The notes beneath the pieces were generated by a model, which made no database searches, was not told the origin of the DNA, and saw nothing but the letters and a program-made list of their open reading frames with translations. A stretch of DNA of 64,000 nucleotides from Confluentibacter sediminis (GTDB taxonomy: Bacteria; Bacteroidota; Bacteroidia; Flavobacteriales; Flavobacteriaceae), in NCBI RefSeq assembly GCF_003258355.1, contig NZ_QKPO01000006.1, forward strand, positions 1-64,000. Reading direction: 5' to 3'. Below, one piece after another: positions 54,940 to 63,368 of this stretch. The number at the start of each line of letters is the position of its first letter. Position 1 is the stretch's first letter. A program made the position numbers and the translations under genes.

Positions 54940-56520
54940 ATGTACACAGTTATTACTTTTATTGCCTTTACTGCGTTTGTTGCCTTTTATTCTTGGTTTA
55001 AGTTAAGAAAACAAAAGTTAAATACTAAAGATGGTTATTTTCTTGGAGGTAGAAGTTTAACAGGGGTGGTTATTGCAGGATCCATGCTTCTTACCAATAT
55101 CTCTACAGAACATCTTATTGGTATGAATGGGTCTTCCTACAAAAATGGCTTTATTATTATTGCTTGGGAAGTAACATCAGCTTTAGCTTTAGTAGTAGCT
55201 GCTATTTATTTTGTTCCAAGATATTTGAAAATGGGCCTTACAACCATTCCTCAGTATTTGGAAAATAGATTTGATAGTGCCACAAGAACACTCGTAGCTC
55301 TTTTTTTGATGATTTCGTTTGTTGTAACCTTGTTACCGATAGTTCTTTATACAGGTGCCATAAATATTGAAAGTATTTTTAATGTCTCAGGCGTTTTACA
55401 GGTTTCTAAAGAACAAGGATTGTGGATTACCGTAGTTTTAATTGGGGTTTTAGGCTCTGTTTACGCCATTTTTGGTGGGCTTAAAGCTGTAGCCGTATCT
55501 GATACTATTAATGGTTATGGACTTTTAATAGGAGGGCTTCTTATTCCTTTGTTGGCACTAATAAGTATTGGAGATGGAAATCCAATGGAAGGTTTAAATA
55601 AAATATATTCTAACAGTCCGGAAAAATTTAATGTTGTAGGTGCAAAAGATTCCGTTTTACCATTTGGAGTTCTTTTTACAGGTTTAATTATTAACCAACT
55701 TTACTTCTGGTGTATGAATCAGACCATTATCCAACGGGCATTTGGAGCCAAAAATTTAGTAGAAGCCCAAAAGGGGTTATTGTTTACGGGAGTTTTAAAA
55801 ATATTAATTCCATTAGTTATCATTCTGCCAGGTGTTATTGGTTTCTATTATTTTGGAGATTCTCTTTATGGCAGTCAGGATATGATATATCCCGAGTTAA
55901 TAAAAAAAGTATTGCCCTTGGGGTTAGTAGGCATTTTTGCAGCCATAATTTTAGGAGCTGTATTAAGTACTTTTAATAGTGTACTAAATAGTGCAGCAAC
56001 CATATTCAGCATCGATATTTATAAACGACACATTGGGAAAAATTCCAGTGATATAGTATTGGTTAAAGTAGGTAAACTAACCTCTACAATTTTAGCTCTT
56101 TTTGCTATACTGGTTGCCCCCATGGTAGCAAATGCTCCAGATGGGTTATATCAACTTTTGCAACAATTAAACGGTATTTTTTTCATACCTATTGCCTCTA
56201 TTATGTTGGCTGGATTTTTTCTTAAAAACGTATCAGCTACAGGAGCCAAAGTGTCACTCTTTGTAGGATTGCTGTTTTATATATTAACAACCTTTGTTTT
56301 TAAAGTCAACATTCACTTTGTACATCTGTGGGGCATAGAGTTTCTCCTAAATATAGGGGTCATGTTTTGTGTATCCTACTTTTATCCTCAAAATAAAACA
56401 TACATACAAGATGATTTGCATATAGTTGAAATGAATGCGTGGAAATATACCAACCCAATGGCAATTTCACTTTGTGCAATTACAGTGCTTATTTATGTGT
56501 TTTTAGGTAAAAACTACTGA
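54940..56520 (+). CDS. SLC5/SSS-family sodium:solute symporter, probably for myo-inositol
   Basis: A 526-residue inner-membrane protein with about 14 hydrophobic segments. The sodium:solute symporter pattern is clear from GGRSLTGVVIAGSMLLTNISTEHLIGMNGSSY near helix 1-2, FGGLKAVAVSDTINGYGLL near helix 5-6, and GAVLSTFNSVLNSAATIFSIDIY near helix 8-9. It resembles SGLT/SMIT-type sugar carriers. The group takes up inositol, glucose, galactose or sialic acid; the operon with inositol oxygenase favours inositol. It starts 76 bases after that gene and ends 38 bases before the acetyltransferase gene. Confidence 0.9.
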   Translation: MYTVITFIAFTAFVAFYSWFKLRKQKLNTKDGYFLGGRSLTGVVIAGSMLLTNISTEHLIGMNGSSYKNGFIIIAWEVTSALALVVAAIYFVPRYLKMGLTTIPQYLENRFDSATRTLVALFLMISFVVTLLPIVLYTGAINIESIFNVSGVLQVSKEQGLWITVVLIGVLGSVYAIFGGLKAVAVSDTINGYGLLIGGLLIPLLALISIGDGNPMEGLNKIYSNSPEKFNVVGAKDSVLPFGVLFTGLIINQLYFWCMNQTIIQRAFGAKNLVEAQKGLLFTGVLKILIPLVIILPGVIGFYYFGDSLYGSQDMIYPELIKKVLPLGLVGIFAAIILGAVLSTFNSVLNSAATIFSIDIYKRHIGKNSSDIVLVKVGKLTSTILALFAILVAPMVANAPDGLYQLLQQLNGIFFIPIASIMLAGFFLKNVSATGAKVSLFVGLLFYILTTFVFKVNIHFVHLWGIEFLLNIGVMFCVSYFYPQNKTYIQDDLHIVEMNAWKYTNPMAISLCAITVLIYVFLGKNY

Positions 56521-56558
56521 AAATCAATAATTTATAACTATTACATACAATTTTAATT

Positions 56559-57701
56559 ATGAAAGAAACATTAAATCAGAATTCTAACCGTTTTTTATCC
56601 CTTGATGTTTTTAGGGGTATGACAATCTGTTTAATGATTATTGTAAACACCCCAGGGACTGGAGCTCATTTATATCCTTATTTGGTTCATGCAGATTGGT
56701 TTGGTTTTACATTGGCTGATTTGGTTTTCCCATCATTTCTTTTTGCTATGGGTAATGCCATGAGTTTTTCTATGGGTAAATTAAGGTTTGCTTTGCCTAG
56801 CTTGGTATGGAAAAAAATTTTAAAAAGAACATGTCTCATTTTTTTGTTTGGTTATTTAATGTATTGGTTTCCTTTTTTTCAACAAGGTATCGATGGCGCA
56901 TGGGAATTAAAACCATTTAGTGAAACCCGTATTTTGGGAGTATTACAACGCATTGCCTTGTGTTATTTTTTTGCATCTATTATTATTTATTATTTATCTG
57001 AAAAATTAGTTTTAATTCTGTCCCTTGCTATTTTATTGATTTATTGGGCCATTCTGTATTTGTTTAGAGAGTCAGGAGATGCTTTTGGTATTGCAACCAA
57101 TGCAGTAACTCAATTAGATTTAAGTATTCTAGGGGAAGGACATATGTATAAACGAGATAAAGTTGCATTTGATCCCGAAGGTATTTTAAGTACATTGCCT
57201 GCCATAGTAAATGTCATTGCAGGATATATAGCAGGTGTTTTTGTTCAGAAAAAAGGAAAGACCTATGAAGGGATTTCTAAAGTGCTTATAATCGGAGCTA
57301 TTATAACGGCATTGGCACTTTGGTGGAACCTCATTTTTCCAATGTCTAAAAAGCTTTGGACAAGCTCGTTTACACTTTATACTATTGGATTGGATTTAAT
57401 GATTATGGCTATTTTAATATATGCCATTGAAATAAGAAAAGTGAATTTTGGGATCAGTTTTTTTGACGTCTTTGGGAAAAATCCTTTGTTTATTTATCTA
57501 TTTTCTGAATTATTTTATATCGTTTTGCGTCTTATTCCAACCAGTTCAGGATTGGATGTATTTGAATGGGTAAGTGAAAGTATTTTCCAAAAGATCTTCC
57601 CTGGATCTTTTGGTTCTTTAATGACAGCAATAGCTTTTATGCTTTTGTGTTGGTCCATAGGATGGTGGCTTAATAAGAAGCGTATTTATATTAAAATTTA
57701 A
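56559..57701 (+). CDS. HGSNAT-like transmembrane glucosaminide acetyltransferase (DUF5009)
   Basis: A 380-residue inner-membrane protein with about 10-11 helices. The start RFLSLDVFRGMTICLMIIVN and the segment HADWFGFTLADLVFPSFLF match the human heparan-alpha-glucosaminide N-acetyltransferase family. His44 in that segment aligns with the proposed active His of HGSNAT. HGSNAT moves acetyl from cytosolic acetyl-CoA across the membrane onto a terminal alpha-GlcN, which makes it a substrate for NAGLU (GH89). Both partners occur here: GH89 at 31474 and this protein, each behind the same operator type. The natural inference is that it acetylates alpha-GlcN on imported oligosaccharides in the periplasm. 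Many bacterial DUF5009 proteins have no known substrate. Confidence 0.87.
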   Translation: MKETLNQNSNRFLSLDVFRGMTICLMIIVNTPGTGAHLYPYLVHADWFGFTLADLVFPSFLFAMGNAMSFSMGKLRFALPSLVWKKILKRTCLIFLFGYLMYWFPFFQQGIDGAWELKPFSETRILGVLQRIALCYFFASIIIYYLSEKLVLILSLAILLIYWAILYLFRESGDAFGIATNAVTQLDLSILGEGHMYKRDKVAFDPEGILSTLPAIVNVIAGYIAGVFVQKKGKTYEGISKVLIIGAIITALALWWNLIFPMSKKLWTSSFTLYTIGLDLMIMAILIYAIEIRKVNFGISFFDVFGKNPLFIYLFSELFYIVLRLIPTSSGLDVFEWVSESIFQKIFPGSFGSLMTAIAFMLLCWSIGWWLNKKRIYIKI

Positions 57702-57731
57702 TTCTAAAGTTATAAAATAAGCATGCTTTAG

Positions 57732-58730
57732 TTAAAGACCATATTCCAAAGGCAATAAAAAGGCCAATTTTCTAATAGCTAAATTACCGCCTACTGTTAT
57801 GGCATCTGGTGGCGAATGATTACCATATTTGTCTATATAGAATATTTCTTTGCTTATTAAGGTGCTTTGTAAACTATTATTAAACATGATAATGAGGTCT
57901 TTGGAAAGTAGTTCTACCGTTGCTAAATCATTTTCCATAGAAACTTTAATCTTGCTATAAGGAAGCACTTCCTTCCTGTTTTCATAAATTTTGAATTTAT
58001 TTTCAATCAATTCTTTTTTATAAATGGATCTAAAGAAATGTAGAAGACTCCCTTCGTAGGATAATTTTCTGTTATCAGTATGTTTTTTGCTGGTACTTTT
58101 TTTAAGTTCTTCAAAAAATGTGAAACCATCATAATATGTTGATGTTATAAATTGAAATCCATTTGGGGGTGTTTCGTATTGGATTTTGAAATTCTGTAAA
58201 TTATAATTTACTACATAGCCTAGAAACTTGTTTTTTATAACCAGTGGTTCATTGGCATAAGCAATTAAAATCCCTTGAGATGGTTTGTAGGTGAGTTTAA
58301 TAGCATCTTCATTTAAAATTTTACACTCGAGTGCAGGAGATGTAGTTCCCAAAAAAACTTCTCTAAACTCACGTAGCTTTTTTTCTCTACTCCAGGTATC
58401 GGTTTCTATGATTACTTCGTCAAGTTCTTGGTTAGATTCGTTGAGCTGAATTTTAAGAGGTTCAGTGAGAAATGAATAATTGGTTATAAAAACAGTTTCG
58501 AATCCCAAAAAACTTATAATTAGTGGAATGGAATTGTCGCTAGGTGTTCCAATTGAAAATGAGCCATCATCTCTAGATATTGTACCTATAGAGGTACCAT
58601 TGAAATAAACAGAAGCTCCAAATATTGGATCTTTATTTGAGTCGAAAATAATACCCTTTATCTCTTGACCGTAACCAATGAATGAAATGATTACAAATTT
58701 TAATATAAAAAATTTTTTTTCATATCGCAA
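57732..58730 (-). CDS. Exported carboxypeptidase-D-like regulatory-domain protein
   Basis: A 332-residue protein with a hydrophobic N-terminus (about 8-20, IGYGQ cleavage) and a CarboxypepD_reg-like beta-sandwich at about 23-110 (IKGIIFDSNKDPIFGASVYF, ISFLGFETVFI, ELDEVII), the type normally found at the front of TonB receptors. No plug or barrel follows. The ~220-residue remainder is mixed and not recognised. Such stand-alone proteins are common in Flavobacteriia and of unknown function. It is on the opposite strand from the glycan genes and convergent with the acetyltransferase gene, so it probably does not belong to that locus. Confidence 0.75.
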   Translation of the reverse strand: MRYEKKFFILKFVIISFIGYGQEIKGIIFDSNKDPIFGASVYFNGTSIGTISRDDGSFSIGTPSDNSIPLIISFLGFETVFITNYSFLTEPLKIQLNESNQELDEVIIETDTWSREKKLREFREVFLGTTSPALECKILNEDAIKLTYKPSQGILIAYANEPLVIKNKFLGYVVNYNLQNFKIQYETPPNGFQFITSTYYDGFTFFEELKKSTSKKHTDNRKLSYEGSLLHFFRSIYKKELIENKFKIYENRKEVLPYSKIKVSMENDLATVELLSKDLIIMFNNSLQSTLISKEIFYIDKYGNHSPPDAITVGGNLAIRKLAFLLPLEYGL

Positions 58731-58752
58731 TATAACTATAAAAACAGTTGTA

Positions 58753-58770
58753 AAACTATATATATAGTTT
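58753..58770. repeat. 18-bp perfect palindrome
   Basis: A perfect palindrome, AAACTATAT followed by its complement, lies 23 bases upstream of the minus-strand gene start and is followed on the plus strand by ATTTTTTTA. It may be an operator or part of a promoter. The rest of 58731-59011 is very AT-rich, with no TCCAT operator. Confidence 0.45.
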
Positions 58771-59011
58771 ATTTTTTTATATGGTGTAAATCATAGTTGA
58801 AGACTGATTTATTTGTCGTATGGAGATTCAAATTTTACAAGAACTAATTGAAAATGGTTTAGTGTTTTTTGTGTAAACTTGTAATAGGGGATAATGTTTT
58901 TTACTTTATAAATAATAGTTTTTGGTATCTTGTTATAGTAGATAAACTTCTTTTGATTGTTTTTAAATTTTATATATTTACGAAAAATCTATAGCCATAT
59001 TTCTTTAATTT

Positions 59012-60181
59012 ATGAAAATCTCTGCATTTTTTTTAAGAATTTGTTTGACATCTTTAATTTTATCTAGTTGTTCTTCGACGGAAAAGGAAAAAGATAATAC
59101 AGCAACAATACAAGATTTAAAAGACGCCTACAAAGATGCTTTTTTAATAGGATGTGCACTAAATGAGGAAGTATCTTCTGGTGTTGATTCTGTTTCACAA
59201 AAAATCATTTTACAACAATTTAATTCTATAACCCCTGAAAACGTTATGAAAGCAGAAGTTGTAAATCCTGAACCAGGGGTGTATGACTTTAAAGCTGCGG
59301 ACGATTTTGTGGAATTCGGACAAAAGAATAACATGTTTATTGTTGGCCATACATTGGTTTGGCACAATCAAACACCTGCTTGGTTTTTTCAGGATGAAGA
59401 AGGGAATCCAAAAACGCCAGAAGCACAAATCGAACAATTAAGAAGTCATATAGAAACTGTCGCTGGCAGATATGCAGGAAAAGTAAATGCTTGGGACGTT
59501 GTCAATGAAGTGATAGATAATGATGGATCTTACAGAAGCGAAACCGCTTGGATAAAAAGTGTTGGAAGTGGTGATGAATTAGTGAAACATGCCTTTAAGT
59601 TTGCAAGTGAATATGCACCGAATACTGAACTCTATTATAATGATTTTAACGCTTGGCGGCCAGAAAAAAGAGATGGGATTATGCGTTTGGTAAGAATGCT
59701 TCAAAAAGAAAACATTAGAATTGATGGTGTTGGTATTCAAGGGCATTGGGGTTTGAATTATCCAAAAACAGAATATATTGAAGCGGCTATAGATTCTTTT
59801 GCATCACTGGGTGTAAAAGTAATGATTACCGAATTAGATGTCGATGTCTTGCCATTAACTAAAGAAGGGCAAATTATTGGTACAGGATTATTACATCCAC
59901 AATATCAATTAGAGGAGTTTAAAACCTTTTTAGATCCTTATAACTATGGACTGCCTGTGGCTGTAGAAGAAGCATTAGCAAACAGATATGCACAATTATT
60001 CGAAATTTTCTACAGAAAAAAAGATAAAATAGATAGAGTCACAGTTTGGGGTTTACATGATGGGATGTCTTGGAAAAATGATTACCCTCTTTTTGGTAGA
60101 ACCAACTATCCGCTATTATATGATAGAAACAAAAAACCTAAACTAGCTTTAAATGCTATTCTAAGTATTCCAAATAAATAA
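59012..60181 (+). CDS. GH10 endo-beta-1,4-xylanase lipoprotein
   Basis: A 389-residue lipoprotein (signal ending LILSSC). A single GH10 TIM barrel fills the mature protein: NSITPENVMKAE, VGHTLVWHNQTPAWFF, WDVVNEVID with acid/base Glu166, GVGIQGHWGL, and VMITELDVDVLP with nucleophile Glu274. It cuts the xylan backbone or xylo-oligosaccharides. No carbohydrate-binding module is present, and as a lipoprotein it is probably cell-bound. It is followed after 19 bases by the dehydratase gene, so it opens an operon that links xylan cutting to pentonate oxidation. It may serve with GH115 on glucuronoxylan, though it lacks the operator shared by the glycan locus. Confidence 0.94.
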   Translation: MKISAFFLRICLTSLILSSCSSTEKEKDNTATIQDLKDAYKDAFLIGCALNEEVSSGVDSVSQKIILQQFNSITPENVMKAEVVNPEPGVYDFKAADDFVEFGQKNNMFIVGHTLVWHNQTPAWFFQDEEGNPKTPEAQIEQLRSHIETVAGRYAGKVNAWDVVNEVIDNDGSYRSETAWIKSVGSGDELVKHAFKFASEYAPNTELYYNDFNAWRPEKRDGIMRLVRMLQKENIRIDGVGIQGHWGLNYPKTEYIEAAIDSFASLGVKVMITELDVDVLPLTKEGQIIGTGLLHPQYQLEEFKTFLDPYNYGLPVAVEEALANRYAQLFEIFYRKKDKIDRVTVWGLHDGMSWKNDYPLFGRTNYPLLYDRNKKPKLALNAILSIPNK

Positions 60182-60200
60182 ATTTCAGTTTTACAACATT

Positions 60201-61922
60201 ATGAGTAAAGATAAAAAATTAAGAAGTCAAGAGTGGTTTGGTGGCAATGATAAAATGGGCTTTGTACATCGTTCTTGGTTAAGAAATCAAGGATACCCCA
60301 ATGATTATTTTGAAGGCAAGCCTGTTATAGGTATTTGTAATACGTGGTCTGATTTAACACCCTGTAACGGACATTTACGTGATGTGGCTGAAGTGGTTAA
60401 AAAAGGTATTTTGGAAGCCGGGGGCTTTCCTTTGGAATTCCCCGTGATGTCTTTAGGAGAAACCATCATGCGACCAACTACCATGTTATTTCGAAACTTG
60501 GCAAGTATGGATACCGAAGAATCCATTAGAGCCAATCCATTAGATGGTATTGTGCTTTTAACAGGTTGTGATAAAACAACACCATCAACCGTTATGGGTG
60601 CTTGTAGTGTGGATTTACCAACTATTGTAGTGCCTGGTGGACCGATGTTAAATGGGAGATTTAGAGGAGAAACGATTGGTTCTGGTTCTTTCAATTGGAT
60701 GATTAAAGAAAAACAAGCGACACAGGATTTTGATGCAGAAGCCATGCAAGAAGCTGAAATTTGTGCTGCCAGAAGCATCGGGCATTGTAACACGATGGGA
60801 ACAGCTTCAACTATGGGAACTATGTGTGAAGCTTTAGGATTGACACTTCCTGGATTTTCATCTATTCCTGCAGCAGATTCTCGTAAAAAAGTCATGCAAC
60901 AATTATCGGGTCGCCGTATTGTAGAGATGGTAAAAGAAGATTTAACGATGTCTAAAATATTGACTAGAAAAGCTTTTGAAAATGCCATTGTAACTAATGC
61001 AGCAGTTGGAGGTTCTACCAATTTAATCATTCATTTAATTGCCATTGCACGTCGTATTGGAGTGGATTTGAAGTTAGAAGATTTTGATAGTGTTGGTAGC
61101 CAGATTCCGTTGTTGGTAAATTTGATGCCTTCCGGAAAATATTTAATGGAAGATTTCTTTTATGCTGGAGGATTACCTGTTGTTATGAAAGAGTTGGGAG
61201 ATTTGCTTCATCAAGATATTATCACGGCAAATGGAAAAACATTTAGAGAAAATTACGCAAAAGCCAAATGCTACAATGATGAGATTATTGCCAAAATAGA
61301 TAAACCTTTACAAGAACATGCCGGTATTGCGGTTTTAAAAGGGAATTTATCTGAAAATGGATCGGTGATTAAACCTTCCGCAGCTAGTAAGCGTCTAATG
61401 AATCATACGGGTAGAGCGGTTGTTTTTGAAAGTATGGAAGATTACCATCATAGAATTGATAATCCAGACCTAGATATAGATGAAGATTGCGTTATTGTAC
61501 TTAAAGGTGTGGGACCAAAAGGATACCCAGGAATGCCAGAAGTGGGTAATGTCGATTTGCCAAAAAAATTGATTATGAAAGGCGTAAAGGATATGATTCG
61601 TATCTCAGATGGAAGAATGAGTGGTACGGCTTATGGCACCGTGGTGCTTCATGTGTCTCCAGAATCAACCATTGGAGGAACGTTGGCTATTGTACAAGAT
61701 GGCGATATGATTACGTTGGATGTTGAAAACAGATTGTTGCAACTTAATATTTCTGACGAAGAAATAACGAAGCGAAAAGCTAACTGGAAAGCTCCAGAGC
61801 CTATGGCAACAAGAGGCTATGTTCGTATCTATTTAGATCATGTTGAAGGGGCTGAATTGGGAGCCGATTTAGATGTGCTTGTAGGTGGATCTGGTTCTAA
61901 AGTCGAAAGAGATTTACATTAA
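60201..61922 (+). CDS. IlvD/Edd-family sugar-acid dehydratase (probable pentonate dehydratase)
   Basis: A 573-residue cytoplasmic Fe-S dehydratase. The cysteines expected to hold the cluster are Cys55 (DLTPCNGHL), Cys123 (TGCDKTTP) and Cys196 (GHCNTMGTAS). The form LRNQGYPNDYFEGKPVIGICNTWSD is that of the L-arabinonate/D-xylonate dehydratase branch rather than of IlvD proper. The reaction would be removal of water from a pentonate to give 2-keto-3-deoxypentonate. The GntP-type permease and FAH-family gene downstream fit a Weimberg-type oxidative pentose pathway, and GH10 upstream supplies xylose. Whether the substrate is xylonate, arabinonate or another sugar acid cannot be fixed from sequence. 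Confidence 0.88.
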   Translation: MSKDKKLRSQEWFGGNDKMGFVHRSWLRNQGYPNDYFEGKPVIGICNTWSDLTPCNGHLRDVAEVVKKGILEAGGFPLEFPVMSLGETIMRPTTMLFRNLASMDTEESIRANPLDGIVLLTGCDKTTPSTVMGACSVDLPTIVVPGGPMLNGRFRGETIGSGSFNWMIKEKQATQDFDAEAMQEAEICAARSIGHCNTMGTASTMGTMCEALGLTLPGFSSIPAADSRKKVMQQLSGRRIVEMVKEDLTMSKILTRKAFENAIVTNAAVGGSTNLIIHLIAIARRIGVDLKLEDFDSVGSQIPLLVNLMPSGKYLMEDFFYAGGLPVVMKELGDLLHQDIITANGKTFRENYAKAKCYNDEIIAKIDKPLQEHAGIAVLKGNLSENGSVIKPSAASKRLMNHTGRAVVFESMEDYHHRIDNPDLDIDEDCVIVLKGVGPKGYPGMPEVGNVDLPKKLIMKGVKDMIRISDGRMSGTAYGTVVLHVSPESTIGGTLAIVQDGDMITLDVENRLLQLNISDEEITKRKANWKAPEPMATRGYVRIYLDHVEGAELGADLDVLVGGSGSKVERDLH

Positions 61923-61957
61923 AAATTTATAAAACCAACCAACTAACCAACAACTAA

Positions 61958-63307
61958 ATGGTCGTTATTTATTTATTAGTGAGTGTCGCCTTGATAATTT
62001 TGCTAACCACAAAATTAAAAGTGCATCCCTTTGTGGTATTGCTTTTAGTGGCCATTCTTTATGGAATCGTTTCTGGAATGCCATTAAACCAAATTATAGA
62101 TTCTGTAAACAAAGGGTTTGGAAACACCATGGGGGGCATTGGAATGATTATCATTCTCGGTGTGATTATTGGTGCTTTTTTAGAAAATTCTGGTGGTGCT
62201 TATGCCTTGGCAGAAAAAGTATTAAAGTTTACGGGAAAGAAAAAAATCCCATTCGCCATGGGAATTATTGGTTGGTTTGTTTCTATTCCGGTATTTGCAG
62301 ATAGCGGATTTATGTTATTGGCACCTTTAAATAAAAGTTTGTCCAAAAAAGCGGGGATTTCATTGTCAGGTTCTGCCATTGCATTGGCTTTAGGTTTAAC
62401 GGCGGCACATACTTTAGTGCCACCTACGCCTGGCCCTATTGCTGCGGCACATTATTTAAATGCTGATTTAGGATTGGTCATGCTTTTTGGTATTCCTGTT
62501 AGTTTAGGAGCGTTAGCTATAAGTCTTATTTTTGTTAAAAAGGTTGTTTCAAAAACATATATAGAACCAAGTCCAGAAGTTTCTGATGAAGAAATCGCAG
62601 AGCGACTAAAAACAAAACCAAGTGCTCTTAAATCGGTTGTACCCATTTTTGTTCCTATCATATTGATAGTAATTAAATCATTATTATCTTCTGTGTATGG
62701 GTATAAGGCAGAGAATTACGATTCATTTCCAACATTTATCAAAATTTTAACCTTTTTGGGAGAACCCTTTATTGCATTATTGATAGGATGTTTTTTATCT
62801 TTAACGCTTCCTAAAAAATTGAGTACCATCATGTTTTCAACAGATGGCTGGATAGGAAAAGCCTTAGTTGGTGCGTCCTCTATTTTATTGATTACTGGTG
62901 CAGGGGGCATTTTTGGACAGGTATTACGTGATTCCGGGATAGCCATTACTTTAGGAAACACATTAGCAAACGTTCATATAAGTATTTGGTTGCCATTTTT
63001 ATTGGCGGCGGCTATAAAAACTGCTCAAGGGTCATCAACGGTAGCTTTAGTAACAACAGCATCCATTTTGGCTCCTATGATGTCTACTTTAGGTTTTGAA
63101 ACCGAATTACAAAAAGCGATGGTAGTGATTGCTATAGGCGCGGGGTCTGCAGTAGTTTCACATGCGAACGATAGTTTCTTTTGGGTGGTTACCCAATTGT
63201 CGGGAATGGATGTAAAAATGGGTTACCGTTTCCATACATTGGGAACATTCGTTTTAGGGACTTCCGCGGCCATATTGCTATTTTTCACCTATTTGATTTT
63301 AACTTAA
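61958..63307 (+). CDS. GntP-family sugar-acid:H+ symporter
   Basis: A 449-residue inner-membrane protein with about 12-14 helices. GntP-family hallmarks are GGIGMIIILGVIIGAFLENSGGA, FADSGFMLLAPLNKSL, LTAAHTLVPPTPGPIAAAHYL, and AAIKTAQGSSTVALVTTASI. The family imports gluconate and related sugar acids. Lying between a pentonate dehydratase and an FAH-family gene, it probably takes up xylonate, arabinonate or another sugar acid; gluconate is also possible. It starts 35 bases after the dehydratase gene. Confidence 0.92.
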   Translation: MVVIYLLVSVALIILLTTKLKVHPFVVLLLVAILYGIVSGMPLNQIIDSVNKGFGNTMGGIGMIIILGVIIGAFLENSGGAYALAEKVLKFTGKKKIPFAMGIIGWFVSIPVFADSGFMLLAPLNKSLSKKAGISLSGSAIALALGLTAAHTLVPPTPGPIAAAHYLNADLGLVMLFGIPVSLGALAISLIFVKKVVSKTYIEPSPEVSDEEIAERLKTKPSALKSVVPIFVPIILIVIKSLLSSVYGYKAENYDSFPTFIKILTFLGEPFIALLIGCFLSLTLPKKLSTIMFSTDGWIGKALVGASSILLITGAGGIFGQVLRDSGIAITLGNTLANVHISIWLPFLLAAAIKTAQGSSTVALVTTASILAPMMSTLGFETELQKAMVVIAIGAGSAVVSHANDSFFWVVTQLSGMDVKMGYRFHTLGTFVLGTSAAILLFFTYLILT

Positions 63308-63368
63308 AATAAACTAATTATAAATAAGTATTTTTTAATCTGACAACTAAAACAATAAATTTAAACTA

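Noticed and set aside
58800-58850. Minus-strand TTTGAATC-TCCATAC upstream of GH10 as a glycan operator
   Set aside because: Only one half-site is present, the distance between core and half-site is wrong, and it points away from GH10.
60305-61030. 241-residue minus-strand ORF
   Set aside because: It is antisense to the IlvD/Edd dehydratase, whose cysteine motifs and length are intact.
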